A stretch of 52,779 nucleotides of DNA. Origin: Solirubrobacteraceae bacterium (GTDB lineage Bacteria > Actinomycetota > Thermoleophilia > Solirubrobacterales > Solirubrobacteraceae). A model generated the notes under the pieces. The model worked only from the letters and a program-made list of their open reading frames with translations. It had not been told where the DNA came from and made no database searches. Shown here piece by piece: positions 1-10,649 of this stretch (positions are counted from its first letter, which is position 1; the number at the start of each line of letters is the position of its first letter). The stretch is taken from NCBI GenBank assembly GCA_017882405.1, contig JADGPO010000046.1, positions 1 to 52,779 on the forward strand. Direction: 5' to 3'. A program made the position numbers and the translations under genes.

Positions 1-120
<120 letters not shown>

Positions 121-252
121 GAACTTCTACGAAGAGTCGTCAGGAAATTTCCAAACCCAGCCTATGACGGTGAACTTTGTCACCGCCGGTGTCTGGGTCT
201 GAGTCCTGGGTCGGCCCCTGGAGGGACCGACCCTTGCGCCATCGAACATCGG

Positions 253-295
253 CCGGCAGAGCCGGTGGCGATGAACGGAACACCGGCAGAGCCGG
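253..295. repeat. Two copies of a 13-bp hairpin repeat in the 16S leader
   Basis: The interrupted palindrome CCGGCAGAGCCGG occurs exactly twice, at 253-265 and 283-295, 30 bp apart and each flanked by T or G on the right. Both copies are inside the presumed transcribed leader of the 16S gene. Each could form a 5-bp GC hairpin with a 3-nt loop. The stretch 121-622 otherwise holds no protein gene that I would support; open frames there have no recognisable protein. Confidence 0.6.
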
Positions 296-456
296 TGCTA
301 GGCGCCCCGAGTACACAGATGGGGCGCCGGACGCAAGACGGGGTCAATCTTGGCACCGTCGTCCGAACCGGCCCACTAGGGACCAGCACAGGAGCGACGG
401 CGTCGAACCTGGACACACAATCTCGATCGAGGGATCGATCGATGAGTGTGCATGCT

Positions 457-473
457 GTTGAGTTTTCAAAGAC
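457..473 (-). promoter_or_regulatory. BoxA-like antitermination element of the rRNA leader
   Basis: On the minus strand this reads GTCTTTGAAAACTCAAC. It closely matches the CTTTGAAAACT boxA-type element found in leaders of Gram-positive rRNA operons, where Nus factors bind the nascent RNA and protect it from Rho. It lies about 340 nt upstream of the 16S start and downstream of the -10 candidate, which is the expected order. Confidence 0.7.
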
Positions 474-551
474 CGTCGCACCTCTTCAGGAAGGCTTTCT
501 TCCTCAGCGGCGCTCCCGGGTCCGGACTGCCGGTCCCGGGGCGGACCGACA

Positions 552-557
552 ACTATA
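552..557 (-). promoter_or_regulatory. Candidate -10 hexamer of the rRNA promoter
   Basis: The minus strand reads TATAGT, a good -10 hexamer, about 80 nt upstream of the boxA-like element and 430 nt upstream of the 16S start. No convincing TTGACA-type -35 sits 16-19 bp further upstream (the hexamer there is GCGACG), so the assignment rests on the -10 and on position. Confidence 0.4.
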
Positions 558-622
558 GCGCTCGCCACCGGTGTCGTCGCGGATTTGCGATCTGGCCGGA
601 GGCGGTCCGTTGTCAGCCGCGC

Positions 623-1039
623 TCAGCATACGACCTGGACGCTGACCGTGCGTTCTCGGGGACGATCGTCGAAGTCGAGCAGCACGATCTGCTGCCAGGT
701 TCCGAGCGTCAATCGTCCGTCGACCACGGGGATCGTCTCCGAGGGACCGATCAGCGACGCCCTCTGATGGGCGTGCGAATTGGAGTCGTGGTTGAGCCGA
801 TTGTGCTCGTAGTCGCCCCGGGCGGGGATCACCCGATCGAGCAGGGTCTGCAGGTCGCTGACGCCGCCCGGCTCGTACTCCATCGTGGTCACCGCGGCCG
901 TGGAGCCGACGGCGAACACGGTCACCAGGCCACGGTCGGCGCCGGACGTGGCGACGATCCGCGCCACCCCCTCGGTGACGTCGACGACCTCGCCGTTGCC
1001 GCGGGTCTGCAGGCGCAGGAGCCCGCCGGTGATCGTCAT
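623..1039 (-). CDS. yjbQ: YjbQ/UPF0047 family protein
   Basis: A 138-residue protein of the YjbQ (UPF0047) family, small trimeric proteins with weak thiamine-phosphate synthase activity in some members and an uncertain main role. The family pattern is visible: a central GSTAAVTTMEYEPGG segment, then HAHQRASLIGPSETIPVVDG and LGTWQQIVLLDFD near the C terminus, with the conserved His residues in the HAH region. The ATG at 1039 gives the usual family length; longer upstream versions are low-complexity read-through. It lies 34 nt downstream of tyrS on the same strand and may be cotranscribed with it. No strong Shine-Dalgarno sequence is seen; the gap is a purine/pyrimidine-biased GGCGGA-type repeat. 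Confidence 0.85.
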   Translation of the reverse strand: MTITGGLLRLQTRGNGEVVDVTEGVARIVATSGADRGLVTVFAVGSTAAVTTMEYEPGGVSDLQTLLDRVIPARGDYEHNRLNHDSNSHAHQRASLIGPSETIPVVDGRLTLGTWQQIVLLDFDDRPRERTVSVQVVC

Positions 1040-1073
1040 CGGCGAGCGGAGGCGGAGGCGGAGGCGGCGGCTC

Positions 1074-2327
1074 TCATCGTCCGCCGTTGTGCGAGCCGGG
1101 ACCCGAGTCCGGACCGATACCCACGCGCGCAAAGCGGCGCTTGCCCAGCTGCAGGACGCGCCCGTCGATGTCGGCGACGGGCAGATCGAGCGTGCCCGCT
1201 GCCATGGGCTCGCCGTCCAGCTTGACCGCTCCCTGCGCCAGCCCCCGCCGGGCCTCGGACGTCGAGATCTGAAACGCCCGCGCCAACAGCGCCGGCAGGT
1301 GTACCTCGCCCCCCTCGGCCGTCCACGGCACGAGCTCGACCTCCTCGGGCAGCTCGCCGCGGACGTGGACGCGGTCAAAGCGCTCCTGCGCCTCGTGGGC
1401 TGCCCCCTCGCCGTGAAAGCGGGTCACCAGCTCACGCGCGAGCGCGCGCTTGGCGTCGCGCGCAGACAGCTCGGCCGGCGGCTGTGAGTCGAGCAACAGC
1501 GAGTACCAGTTCTCCAGCAGGGTGTCGGGGATGCTCAGCGTGCGCCCGTAGATCTCGTCCGGGCTGTCGGTCACCCCGATGTAGTTGCCAAACGACTTGG
1601 ACATCTTGCGCTCGCCGTCGGTGCCGATCAGCAGCGGCATCGTGAGGATCGCCTGCGGCGCCTGCCCGTAGGCGGACTGCACCTGGCGGCCGAGCAGCAG
1701 GTTGAACTTCTGGTCGGTGGCGCCGAGCTCGACGTCGGCCTGGACAGCCACCGAGTCATAGCCCTGCAGCAGCGGATACAGCAGCTCGAGTACCGAGATC
1801 GGCTCGTGGGCCGTGTAGCGCTTGGCGAAGTCATCGCGCTCGAGGATCTGGCCGACGGTCGCCCGACGCAGGAGCGCGAACAGGTCGGACATCGACATGT
1901 CGAGCCACTCGCCGTTGAAGCGGACCTCCAGCAGCTCGGGGTCGTCCTTGATCACCTTCAGCGCCTGGCGCTCGAAGGTCTGCGCGTTGGCGTCGATCTG
2001 CGCCGGGTCGAGCACCGGCCGAGTGGAGGAGCGCCCGCTGGGGTCCCCAACACGCGCGGTGTAGTCGCCGACGATCAGCACCACCTTGTGGCCCAGGTCC
2101 TGAAACTCGCGCAGCTTGCCCAGCACGATCGTGAATCCGAGATGGATGTCCGGCGCCGTCGGGTCGATGCCGAGCTTGACCCGGAGCTGGCGGCCGCTGG
2201 CCAGCTTCTCGGCCAGCGCCCCCTCGGGCAGGGAGTCGACGGTGTTGCGGGCCAGCCAGGCCGCTTGCTGCTCGGCGTCCCCGGTGGGCGAGGCCGGCCG
2301 CTGCGGGGTGTCGTCGGTCGGCAGCAT
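1074..2327 (-). CDS. tyrS: Tyrosyl-tRNA synthetase
   Basis: A 417-residue class I aminoacyl-tRNA synthetase that charges tRNA-Tyr in the cytoplasm. The HIGH-type motif appears as PDIHLGF after a GIDPTAP segment. Tyrosine-pocket elements such as VLIVGDYTARVGDPSG and LLQGYDSVAVQADVELG follow, then the KMSKS loop as ERKMSKSFGNY. The C terminus carries an S4 RNA-binding domain (LARAFQISTSEARRGLAQGAVKLDG). The ATG at 2327 starts just ahead of the conserved N-terminal helix; the frame stays open further upstream but the residues there look random. It is divergent from the penicillin-binding protein gene across about 157 bp. I see no T-box-like leader in that gap. Confidence 0.96.
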   Translation of the reverse strand: MLPTDDTPQRPASPTGDAEQQAAWLARNTVDSLPEGALAEKLASGRQLRVKLGIDPTAPDIHLGFTIVLGKLREFQDLGHKVVLIVGDYTARVGDPSGRSSTRPVLDPAQIDANAQTFERQALKVIKDDPELLEVRFNGEWLDMSMSDLFALLRRATVGQILERDDFAKRYTAHEPISVLELLYPLLQGYDSVAVQADVELGATDQKFNLLLGRQVQSAYGQAPQAILTMPLLIGTDGERKMSKSFGNYIGVTDSPDEIYGRTLSIPDTLLENWYSLLLDSQPPAELSARDAKRALARELVTRFHGEGAAHEAQERFDRVHVRGELPEEVELVPWTAEGGEVHLPALLARAFQISTSEARRGLAQGAVKLDGEPMAAGTLDLPVADIDGRVLQLGKRRFARVGIGPDSGPGSHNGGR

Positions 2328-2484
2328 CGACGGCGCGGAGGATCGGGAGCACACGCCCCCGATGGTAGACTCTCGCCGCCGTCTTGCGAGTGCCGCCCAG
2401 GTCCGGGCATGGGGCGGTTTGCGCAGCCGCGCGTCCCCCCGGTCACGGTTGGCCGGCCGACGTGGACAGCGGCGCCTCGATCGC

Positions 2485-4992
2485 ATGAGCGACGACGATC
2501 ACATCCGCCACCTGCGTCCCGATCCGGACGCTCCGGTGCCGTTCAAGCCACCGCGCCGCCACTGGGGACGCAATCGCGAGGGCCGACCGGCCAAGCCCAA
2601 GGTCCGCAAGCTCCGCCTGCTGTCGATCCTCGGCGGTCTGGGCGCGCTGGCGATCGTCTCGACGGTGTTCGGGATGATGATGGCGGTCGCGTCGGACCTG
2701 CCACAGCTAGAGAACCGCCAGCAGTACAAGCAGCAGAAGAACTCCTACCTGTACGACGACGAGTGGCGTCAGATCGGCATCTTCGCGCCGCCCAACCACG
2801 TCGTGATCGACACCTTCAGCCAGCTCGGGAGGACGACGCGCCAGGCGATCGTCGCCGTGGAGGACAAGCGCTTCTGGTCAGACCCGGGCGTCGACTTCCG
2901 CGGTATCGCCCGCGCCTTCGTGGCCGACGCGACCGGCGGCGCCACACAGGGCGCCTCCACGATCGCCCAGCAGTTCGTCAAGAACGCCCTGTCGGAGGAG
3001 GGCAACCGCACGGTGTTCGAGAAGCTGCGCGAGGCCGCGCTGGCCTTTCACCTCACGCACCGCTGGAAGAAGAGCAAGATCCTCACCGAGTACCTGAACT
3101 CGATCTACTTCGGCAACGGCGCCTACGGCGTGGAGTCGGCCGCGCGCGTGTACTTCGGCAAGGCTCACGGCTACGACGCCAATGCCGGCAGCGACCAGAC
3201 CACGACCGGCTGCGGGGACAGCACGACCAGCGTCCCCCGGCCGTCGTGCGGGTCGGTGCTCTTCCCGTGGGAGGCGGCGCTGCTGGCCGGGATGGTCGCC
3301 AATCCGTCGGCGTTCGATCCGCTCGCTCACCCGCACGCCGCCACGGACCGGCGCAACCTCGTGCTGCGTGACATGCTCGACCAGCACTTCATCAGCCAGT
3401 CGGTCTACGACAAGGGCTTCGCGCAGCCCGTGCCCAAGGCCTCGGACATCGAGCAGCCGGCCGAGCCGCCCGCCGCGCCGTACTTCACGAGCTGGCTGCG
3501 GCCGCAGATCCTGTCCGCCGTGGGACTGGGCCACGGCGTCTCGCCCCGCGTCGCGGAGTACCGCGCCTACTACGGGGGCCTGAAGATCCGCACCACGATC
3601 GACCTGCCGATGCAGCAGGCCGCCGAGCACGCAGTCTCGGCCGAGCTGCCCTCCGGCTCGGGTTATCCGGCCGCCTCGCTGGTGGCGATCGACAACAAGA
3701 CCGGGCAGGTGCGCGCGATGGTCGGTGGCCCGCTGGTGGATGGCGCACAGGACTACGAGAAGTATCCGTTCAACCTGGCGACCGAGGGCCATCGTCAGCC
3801 GGGGTCGGCGTTCAAGCCGTTCACGCTGGCGGTGGGGATCGAGCACGGCTACGGACCGTCCTCGGTGTTCGACTCCCATCCCTTCACGCTGATCGTCCCC
3901 AACAGCGGCGGCAAGGAGCACTACGACGTCAAGAACTTCGGCAACGCGTACTCGGGGCCGATCACCCTGGCCGACGCCACCGACGTGTCCGACAACACCG
4001 TCTTCACCCAGCTGGGACTGAGTCCGGGCGTGGGCACCAAGCGGATCTCCAAGATGGCCCGGGCGATGGGGATCCGCTCGCCCGTCTCGGACAACCCCGC
4101 GATGATCATCGGCGGCCTCAAGGACGGCGTGACCCCGCTGGACATGGCTCACGCCTACGAGACGATCGCCGAGGGCGGACGCCGGGTCTACACGCCGAAC
4201 CTGGGCGCGCCGGAGGAAGGACCCACCGGCATCGCCCAGATACAGTGCCCGGTCGTCAAGTGCCACGGCAAGCGCGATCTGGTGGCCGTCCCGCATTTCA
4301 ACCGGGTGATGCCGGTGGCGGTCGCCCAGGTGATCCACGAGCTGCTGCAGGGGGTCATCCAACACGGGACAGGTCAGTCGGCGGCGATCTCGGGCGTCAA
4401 CGTGGCCGGCAAGACGGGTACCACTTCGGACTACGGCGACGCCTGGTTCGTGGGCTGGACACCGCAGATCACGACCGCCGTTTGGGTGGGGTTCCCGAAC
4501 AAGCTGGTGCCCATGACCACGCTGTACAACGGGCAGCCGGTCGAGGGCGGCACCTACCCCGCGATCATCTGGCAGAGCTTCATGGCCGCGGCGCTCCAGA
4601 TCTCCTCACAGGAGGCCGCCGACCGCGCCGCTCGTCATCCCCACTCCACCTCCAGCTCCACCGGCACGGACACGACCGGCTCGGGCTCGACCAGCCCGAG
4701 CGCCGGCAGCAGCGGTTCGACGGCGCCGAGTCCTCTGGTCACCAATACCACGGGCGGCCCGACCGGCGGGGGCACTGGGACGACGGGTGGCGGGACAGGA
4801 GCCACCGGCGGTGGCACCGGAGCCACCGGCGGAGGAACCGGCGCTACGGGCGGAGGAACCGGCGCCACCGGCGGCGCCACCGGCGGCGGCACGGGTGGCG
4901 GGACCGGTGGCGGAACGGGAGGCACGGGCGGCGGGACCGGCGGCGGATCGAGCTCCGGTGCCAGTGGCGGCGCCGGGCTCGGCGGCGGCTAG
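2485..4992 (+). CDS. Class A penicillin-binding protein (transglycosylase/transpeptidase)
   Basis: An 835-residue bifunctional peptidoglycan synthase. After a basic cytoplasmic tail of about 45 residues comes one membrane anchor (LLSILGGLGALAIVSTVFGM). The GT51 glycosyltransferase domain shows VAVEDKRFWSDPGVDFRG, GASTIAQQFVKNAL and EYLNSIYFGNGAYGVESAA. The transpeptidase domain shows the SxxK nucleophile in PGSAFKPFTLAV, the SDN motif in DVSDNTVF and KTGTT. It has a Gly/Thr-rich tail in place of PASTA domains. The ATG at 2485 precedes MSDDDHIR and gives normal PBP1 topology. It is monocistronic or nearly so, convergent with the DNA glycosylase gene. PBP1A/PonA type is clear; which paralogue is not. 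Confidence 0.95.
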   Translation: MSDDDHIRHLRPDPDAPVPFKPPRRHWGRNREGRPAKPKVRKLRLLSILGGLGALAIVSTVFGMMMAVASDLPQLENRQQYKQQKNSYLYDDEWRQIGIFAPPNHVVIDTFSQLGRTTRQAIVAVEDKRFWSDPGVDFRGIARAFVADATGGATQGASTIAQQFVKNALSEEGNRTVFEKLREAALAFHLTHRWKKSKILTEYLNSIYFGNGAYGVESAARVYFGKAHGYDANAGSDQTTTGCGDSTTSVPRPSCGSVLFPWEAALLAGMVANPSAFDPLAHPHAATDRRNLVLRDMLDQHFISQSVYDKGFAQPVPKASDIEQPAEPPAAPYFTSWLRPQILSAVGLGHGVSPRVAEYRAYYGGLKIRTTIDLPMQQAAEHAVSAELPSGSGYPAASLVAIDNKTGQVRAMVGGPLVDGAQDYEKYPFNLATEGHRQPGSAFKPFTLAVGIEHGYGPSSVFDSHPFTLIVPNSGGKEHYDVKNFGNAYSGPITLADATDVSDNTVFTQLGLSPGVGTKRISKMARAMGIRSPVSDNPAMIIGGLKDGVTPLDMAHAYETIAEGGRRVYTPNLGAPEEGPTGIAQIQCPVVKCHGKRDLVAVPHFNRVMPVAVAQVIHELLQGVIQHGTGQSAAISGVNVAGKTGTTSDYGDAWFVGWTPQITTAVWVGFPNKLVPMTTLYNGQPVEGGTYPAIIWQSFMAAALQISSQEAADRAARHPHSTSSSTGTDTTGSGSTSPSAGSSGSTAPSPLVTNTTGGPTGGGTGTTGGGTGATGGGTGATGGGTGATGGGTGATGGATGGGTGGGTGGGTGGTGGGTGGGSSSGASGGAGLGGG
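4759..4950 (+). repeat. Gly/Thr-rich degenerate repeat encoding the PBP tail
   Basis: Degenerate GGCGGNNCNGG-type units encode repeated GGGTGAT and GGGTG blocks at the extreme C terminus of the penicillin-binding protein. The units differ at third codon positions, so this is an aged repeat and not a recent expansion. It probably forms a flexible extracellular tail in the wall. Confidence 0.8.
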
Positions 4993-4998
4993 CTAACG

Positions 4999-5601
4999 CT
5001 AACGCGTCGGCGCAGGGACCCCGACGAGCCCCGCCCCAGGCAACACTGGCCGAGAGAGGTAGCGGCTGCCCGCGGCGCAGAAGCGCCACGGCAGCTCGGC
5101 GGCGCGGGTGATCCCGATCCGCCGGTCGGCCACGATCTCCACGTCGCGCCACTCGGGCGGGCGCCCGGAGATGACGATCGGCCCGGCGATCAGATCGCTC
5201 TGGTTGTGAGGCAGCTCGATGTCCAGCGCCTGGGTCAGCTTGCCCGGCCCCGAGCACAGCATCCGCTCGGCCTCCAGCCCGCGCCGCGCGCGCATCAGGT
5301 CCCGGCCCCGCACCGGCTCCAGCGCTCGGATCAGCACCGCCGCGCCCACGCCCTCTGGCTCGCACACGGCATTCAGCAGCGCGTGGATGCCATAGGAGCG
5401 GTACACGTACGCCAGTCCCGGCGATCCGAACAGGGTGCTGGTCCGCTTGGTCAACCCGACATAGGCGTGACAGGCCGGCTCGGATTCGTGATAGGCCTCC
5501 GTCTCGACGATCACGCCCGCGGTCTCGCCGTGCGCCAGCACGCACCCCACCAGGTCAGGCGCGACCTCCAGCACCGGCCGATCGTAGAACTTGCGCTTCA
5601 C
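4999..5601 (-). CDS. 3-methyladenine DNA glycosylase (AAG/MPG family)
   Basis: A 200-residue base-excision repair enzyme of the Mpg/AAG family that removes alkylated purines from DNA. Family landmarks are FYDRPVLEVAPDLVG at the N terminus and GVIVETEAYHESEPACHA, where the conserved Glu activates the attacking water. YVYRSYGIHALLNAVCEPEG and the PGKLTQALDI segment follow. The start is GTG at 5601, whose GTGA overlaps the TGA stop of argH, so translation is probably coupled. It is the last gene of the long leu/ilv/arg operon. Repair genes are not part of that pathway, so I read this as passenger cotranscription. Confidence 0.93.
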   Translation of the reverse strand: MKRKFYDRPVLEVAPDLVGCVLAHGETAGVIVETEAYHESEPACHAYVGLTKRTSTLFGSPGLAYVYRSYGIHALLNAVCEPEGVGAAVLIRALEPVRGRDLMRARRGLEAERMLCSGPGKLTQALDIELPHNQSDLIAGPIVISGRPPEWRDVEIVADRRIGITRAAELPWRFCAAGSRYLSRPVLPGAGLVGVPAPTR

Positions 5602-6962
5602 CGCAGCGCCGCACGGGCGCGCTGAAGCTGCTCGCGCACGCGCCGCAGGCTGGTCCCGCCCTCCGAGACCTTGGTCTCCAACCAGGCTCCGTCGCGCAGC
5701 AGCGCATAGAACTCGTCATCGAGCAGCTCGGACTGGGCGGTCAGCTGCTCAGGCGAGAGCTCTGACAGCGTCTTGCCCTGCGCAACCGCGACGCGCACCA
5801 GCCCGGCGACCACACCGTGGGCCTCGCGGAACGGCATCCCGCGGCGCACCAGCAGGTCGGCGATGTCGGTGGCGGCCAGGAACTGGTCAGAGGCGGCCCT
5901 GGCCAGCCGCTCGCGCCGGAAGCTGATCGACCCGAGCATGCCCTCGGCAGCCTCCAGGCACAGCTCGAGCGTGTCGCTGGAGTCGAACAGCCGCTCCTTG
6001 TCCTCCTGCATGTCCTTGTTGTAGGTGAGCGGCAGGCCGTGCATGACGCCGTAGAGGGCGCTCAGGTTGGCCGCCAGGCGCGGCGCTTTGGCGCGCAGCA
6101 GCTCGGCGGCATCCGGGTTCTTCTTCTGGGGCATGATCGAGGAGCCCGAGGCCCACGCGTCTGATACCTCGCAGAACCCGAACTCCTCCGAGGACCAGAG
6201 CACGATCTCCGCTCCCAGACGTGACAAATGGGTGGCGCAGGTGGCGGCGGCGGCCAGGTAATCGAGCACGAAGTCGCGGTTGGAGACAGCGTCGACCGAG
6301 TTCTCGGCCACCCCGGAGAAGCCCAGCGCAGCGGCCACCGCGCCACGGTCGGTGTCGAAGTTGACCCCCGCCAATGCGCCGGCTCCGAGCGGCAGGCGAC
6401 CGCAGGCCTCCACCACCGCGTGAAACCGCGAACGGTCGCGGAGCAGCATCCACACATACGCCAGCAGGTGGTGGCTGAGGTAGATGGGCTGCGCGCGCTG
6501 CAGATGCGTGTAGCCGGGCAGCGGCCAGTCGAGATGGCGCTCGGCCTGATCGATCAGCGTGCCCGCCAGCCGCCCGATCCGCTCCAGCGCCTCGTGCGCG
6601 TGAGCCCGTACGAACATGGCGACGTCGGTGGCCACCTGGTCGTTGCGCGAGCGAGCGGTATGCAGCCGACCGCCCACCGACCCGACGATCTCGGTCAGCC
6701 GGCGCTCGATCGCCATGTGGATGTCCTCGTCGCCGTCGGCGAACGGGAACGTCCCGTCGACCAGCTCGGCGCGCACGACCTCCAGCCCTCGCTGCAGCTC
6801 GGCGCCGTCCTGCGCCGAGATGATGCCCTGCGCGGCCAGCATCGCGGCGTGGGCCACCGACTGATCGACGTCGTAGGGGCTCAGTCGCCAATCGAACGAG
6901 ATCGAGTCGTTCAGCCGGCGAAACGCGTCCGCCTGGGGCTCGGCGAAGCGCCCGGCGCTCAA
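5598..6962 (-). CDS. argH: Argininosuccinate lyase
   Basis: A 454-residue member of the fumarase/aspartase superfamily that splits argininosuccinate into arginine and fumarate. The N terminus SAGRFAEPQADAFRRLNDSI matches the usual GGRF start of ArgH. HTARSRNDQVATD, TPGYTHLQ-type (PLPGYTHLQRAQPI) and the signature loop GSSIMPQKKNPD with its catalytic Ser are present. I place the start at TTG 6962, where TTGA overlaps the stop of the upstream aminotransferase gene; this gives normal length, while longer versions add unrelated residues. No argG or other arginine gene is nearby, so argH is isolated from its pathway here. Confidence 0.94.
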   Translation of the reverse strand: MSAGRFAEPQADAFRRLNDSISFDWRLSPYDVDQSVAHAAMLAAQGIISAQDGAELQRGLEVVRAELVDGTFPFADGDEDIHMAIERRLTEIVGSVGGRLHTARSRNDQVATDVAMFVRAHAHEALERIGRLAGTLIDQAERHLDWPLPGYTHLQRAQPIYLSHHLLAYVWMLLRDRSRFHAVVEACGRLPLGAGALAGVNFDTDRGAVAAALGFSGVAENSVDAVSNRDFVLDYLAAAATCATHLSRLGAEIVLWSSEEFGFCEVSDAWASGSSIMPQKKNPDAAELLRAKAPRLAANLSALYGVMHGLPLTYNKDMQEDKERLFDSSDTLELCLEAAEGMLGSISFRRERLARAASDQFLAATDIADLLVRRGMPFREAHGVVAGLVRVAVAQGKTLSELSPEQLTAQSELLDDEFYALLRDGAWLETKVSEGGTSLRRVREQLQRARAALR

Positions 6963-8073
6963 CGTGTCAGCACCACGCGCAGCGCCGCCACCACCCGCTG
7001 CACCTGGCCTTCGGTCATCTTGGGGAAGAACGGCAGCGCGATCGAGCGCGCGGCAACGTCCTCGCACACCGGAAACTCACCCTCGCGGTGTCCGAAGCGC
7101 TCGCGGTAGTAGCTCATCAGATGGATGGCCGGGAAGTACGGCTTGCTGGGGACGCCGTGCTGCGCCAGGGCCCTCACGGTCTCGTCGCGATCGAGGCCGC
7201 GCGGCAGCTGCACCACGTAGACGAACCAGCCGCGGCGGGCGCCGTCGGCATCCGCGCACGGCGGTGTGACGTCCTCGACGTCCGCCAGCCCCCCGCCATA
7301 CCAGCCCGCCACCCGGGCGCGCCCGGCCAGCAGCTCGTCCAGGCGCTCCAGCTGCGCCACACCGAGCGCGGAGGCGACGTCCGAGAGCCGGTAGTTGAAG
7401 CCCAGGCGGTCGTGGTCCAGCCAGTCCATGTTCGGCGCTCGTCCCTGGTTTCGCTCGGAGTCCATTCGCTGCTTGGTGGCAGCGTCGCCGACGGTGACCA
7501 TCCCCCCCTCCCCGGTGGTCAGCTGCTTGTTGGCGTAGAACCCGAACACCGCGGGATGGCCGCGCCCCCCGACCGGACCACCGTCGGCGTACTCGGAGCC
7601 GAGCGCCTCGCAGGCGTCCTCCACGATCGGCAGACCCAGCCGCTCGAGCGCCGCCATGTCGGCCGGATACCCGAACACGTGTACCGGCAACAGCGCCGCC
7701 GTGCGCCCGGTGACCGCGGCCGCGGCCGCCTCCGGGTCCAGGTTCAGCGTCACCGGGTCGATGTCGGCGAACACCGGCCGAGCGCGCTCGTAGAGGGCCA
7801 CGTTGGCGCTGGCCACGAACGAGAACGGGCTGGTGATGACCTCGTCGCCGTCGCTCACCCCCGCGGCCCGCAGCGCCAGATGCAGTCCGGTCGTCCCGCT
7901 GGAGACCGCGACCGCGTGCGCGGCGCCCACGCGAGCCGCGAACGCCGCCTCGAACTCCGGCGTGACCGGGCCGAGCGACAGGCGCCCGGAGCGCAGCACG
8001 GCCAGCACCCGCTCCTCCTCCTCGGCCCCGAGGACCGGCTGGGCGAGGGGGATCGAGTCGACCCCGGCGGCCG

Positions 8074-8077
<4 letters not shown>
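6959..8077 (-). CDS. DegT/DnrJ/EryC1/StrS-family PLP aminotransferase
   Basis: A 372-residue fold-type I PLP enzyme of the sugar aminotransferase family, which usually aminates nucleotide-linked keto sugars for cell-surface glycans. SSGTTGLHLALRAAGV binds the phosphate, PIVEDACEALGSEY carries the cofactor-binding Asp, and FGFYANKQLTTGEGG holds the Schiff-base Lys. The C-terminal substrate region VPSKPYFPAIHLMSYYRE is typical of the family. The GTG at 8077 overlaps the cimA stop as GTGA, which fixes the start. It sits between cimA and argH with 4-bp overlaps on both sides. A nucleotide-sugar role is what the family suggests; no sugar genes adjoin it, so the substrate is open. Confidence 0.88.
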
Positions 8078-9698
<1,621 letters not shown>

Positions 9699-9702
<4 letters not shown>

Positions 9703-10640
9703 GTGGCTGCGGCCCGTGCCGGCACATCGACCACGTCCAGCCACTCGGCATAGCGCGGCTCACGGCCGCGCAGCGCGTCCTCGAACACCCGCTGCAGCTC
9801 CCGCGTGACCGGGCCGGTCCCGCCCTCGCCGATCATCTGATCGTCAATTTCGCTCAACGCCACCAGCTCGGCCGCGGTGCCCGAGACGAACACCTCGTCG
9901 GCGAGGGTCAGCTCGGCGCGCGCCAGGTCGCGCTCCACCACCGGATAGCCCAGGTCCCGAGCGATCGTCAGGATCGACTTGCGGCTGATCCCGTCGAGGA
10001 TGCTGGCCGTCTGGGGCGGGGTGATGACCTCGCCGTCCTGGACCACGTAGATGTTCTCGCCCGATCCCTCGCACACGAAGCCGCGGTTGTCGAGCAGGAT
10101 CGACTCTGCGTAACCGCCCTTGGTCGCCTCGATCTTGGCCAGCACGCTGTTGAGATACTGGCCGCCGGCCTTGGCGTGCGGGATCAGCGAGTCGCCGGAG
10201 ATCCGGCGCCAACTCGAGACCTTGGCGCGCACCCCCTCCAGCTTCGCCGCCTCGCCCAGATAGGCGCCCCACGGCCACACTGCGATCGAGACCGACACCT
10301 CGCACTCCAGTGGGTTGATCCCCATCTGGCCGTAGCCGCGAAACGCGATCGGGCGGATGTAGCACTCGCGCAGCCCGTTGGCGCTGATCAGCTCGTGCGT
10401 GGCCGCGCGCAGCTCCTGCACCGTGTAGGGGACCGGCATGTAGTACAGCCGCGCCGACTTCATCAGCCGCGCCAGGTGGTCCTGGTGGCGGAAGATCGCC
10501 GGGCCCCGCGGCGTCTCATAGCAGCGCTCGCCCTCGAACACGCTGGTGCCGTAATGCAACCCGTGCGTCAGTACGTGGATCTTGGCGTCCTCCCAGGCAA
10601 CGAGTTCTCCGTTGTGCCAGATGAGGTCGGCTTGCTCCAC
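9699..10640 (-). CDS. ilvE: Branched-chain amino acid aminotransferase
   Basis: A 313-residue fold-type IV PLP transaminase that makes the last step to leucine, isoleucine and valine. HVLTHGLHYGTSVFEGERCY at the N terminus is the class IV opening. IPHAKAGGQYLNSVLAK holds the PLP-binding Lys, and GFVCEGSGENIYVV and DGISRKSIL are the usual cofactor segments. The start is GTG at 10640 with a good AAGGAG Shine-Dalgarno 7 nt upstream. The gene lies 9 nt downstream of leuB and overlaps cimA by 4 bp, so it belongs to the leu operon. Confidence 0.95.
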
Positions 10641-10649
10641 GACTGCTCC

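Noticed and set aside
2328..2484. T-box or other tRNA-sensing leader upstream of tyrS
   Set aside because: The gap is only 157 bp, is shared with a divergent gene, and shows no T-box core or specifier loop.
4759..4950. CRISPR or recent tandem repeat in the GGC-rich tract
   Set aside because: The units are degenerate, in frame and encode the Gly/Thr tail of the penicillin-binding protein.
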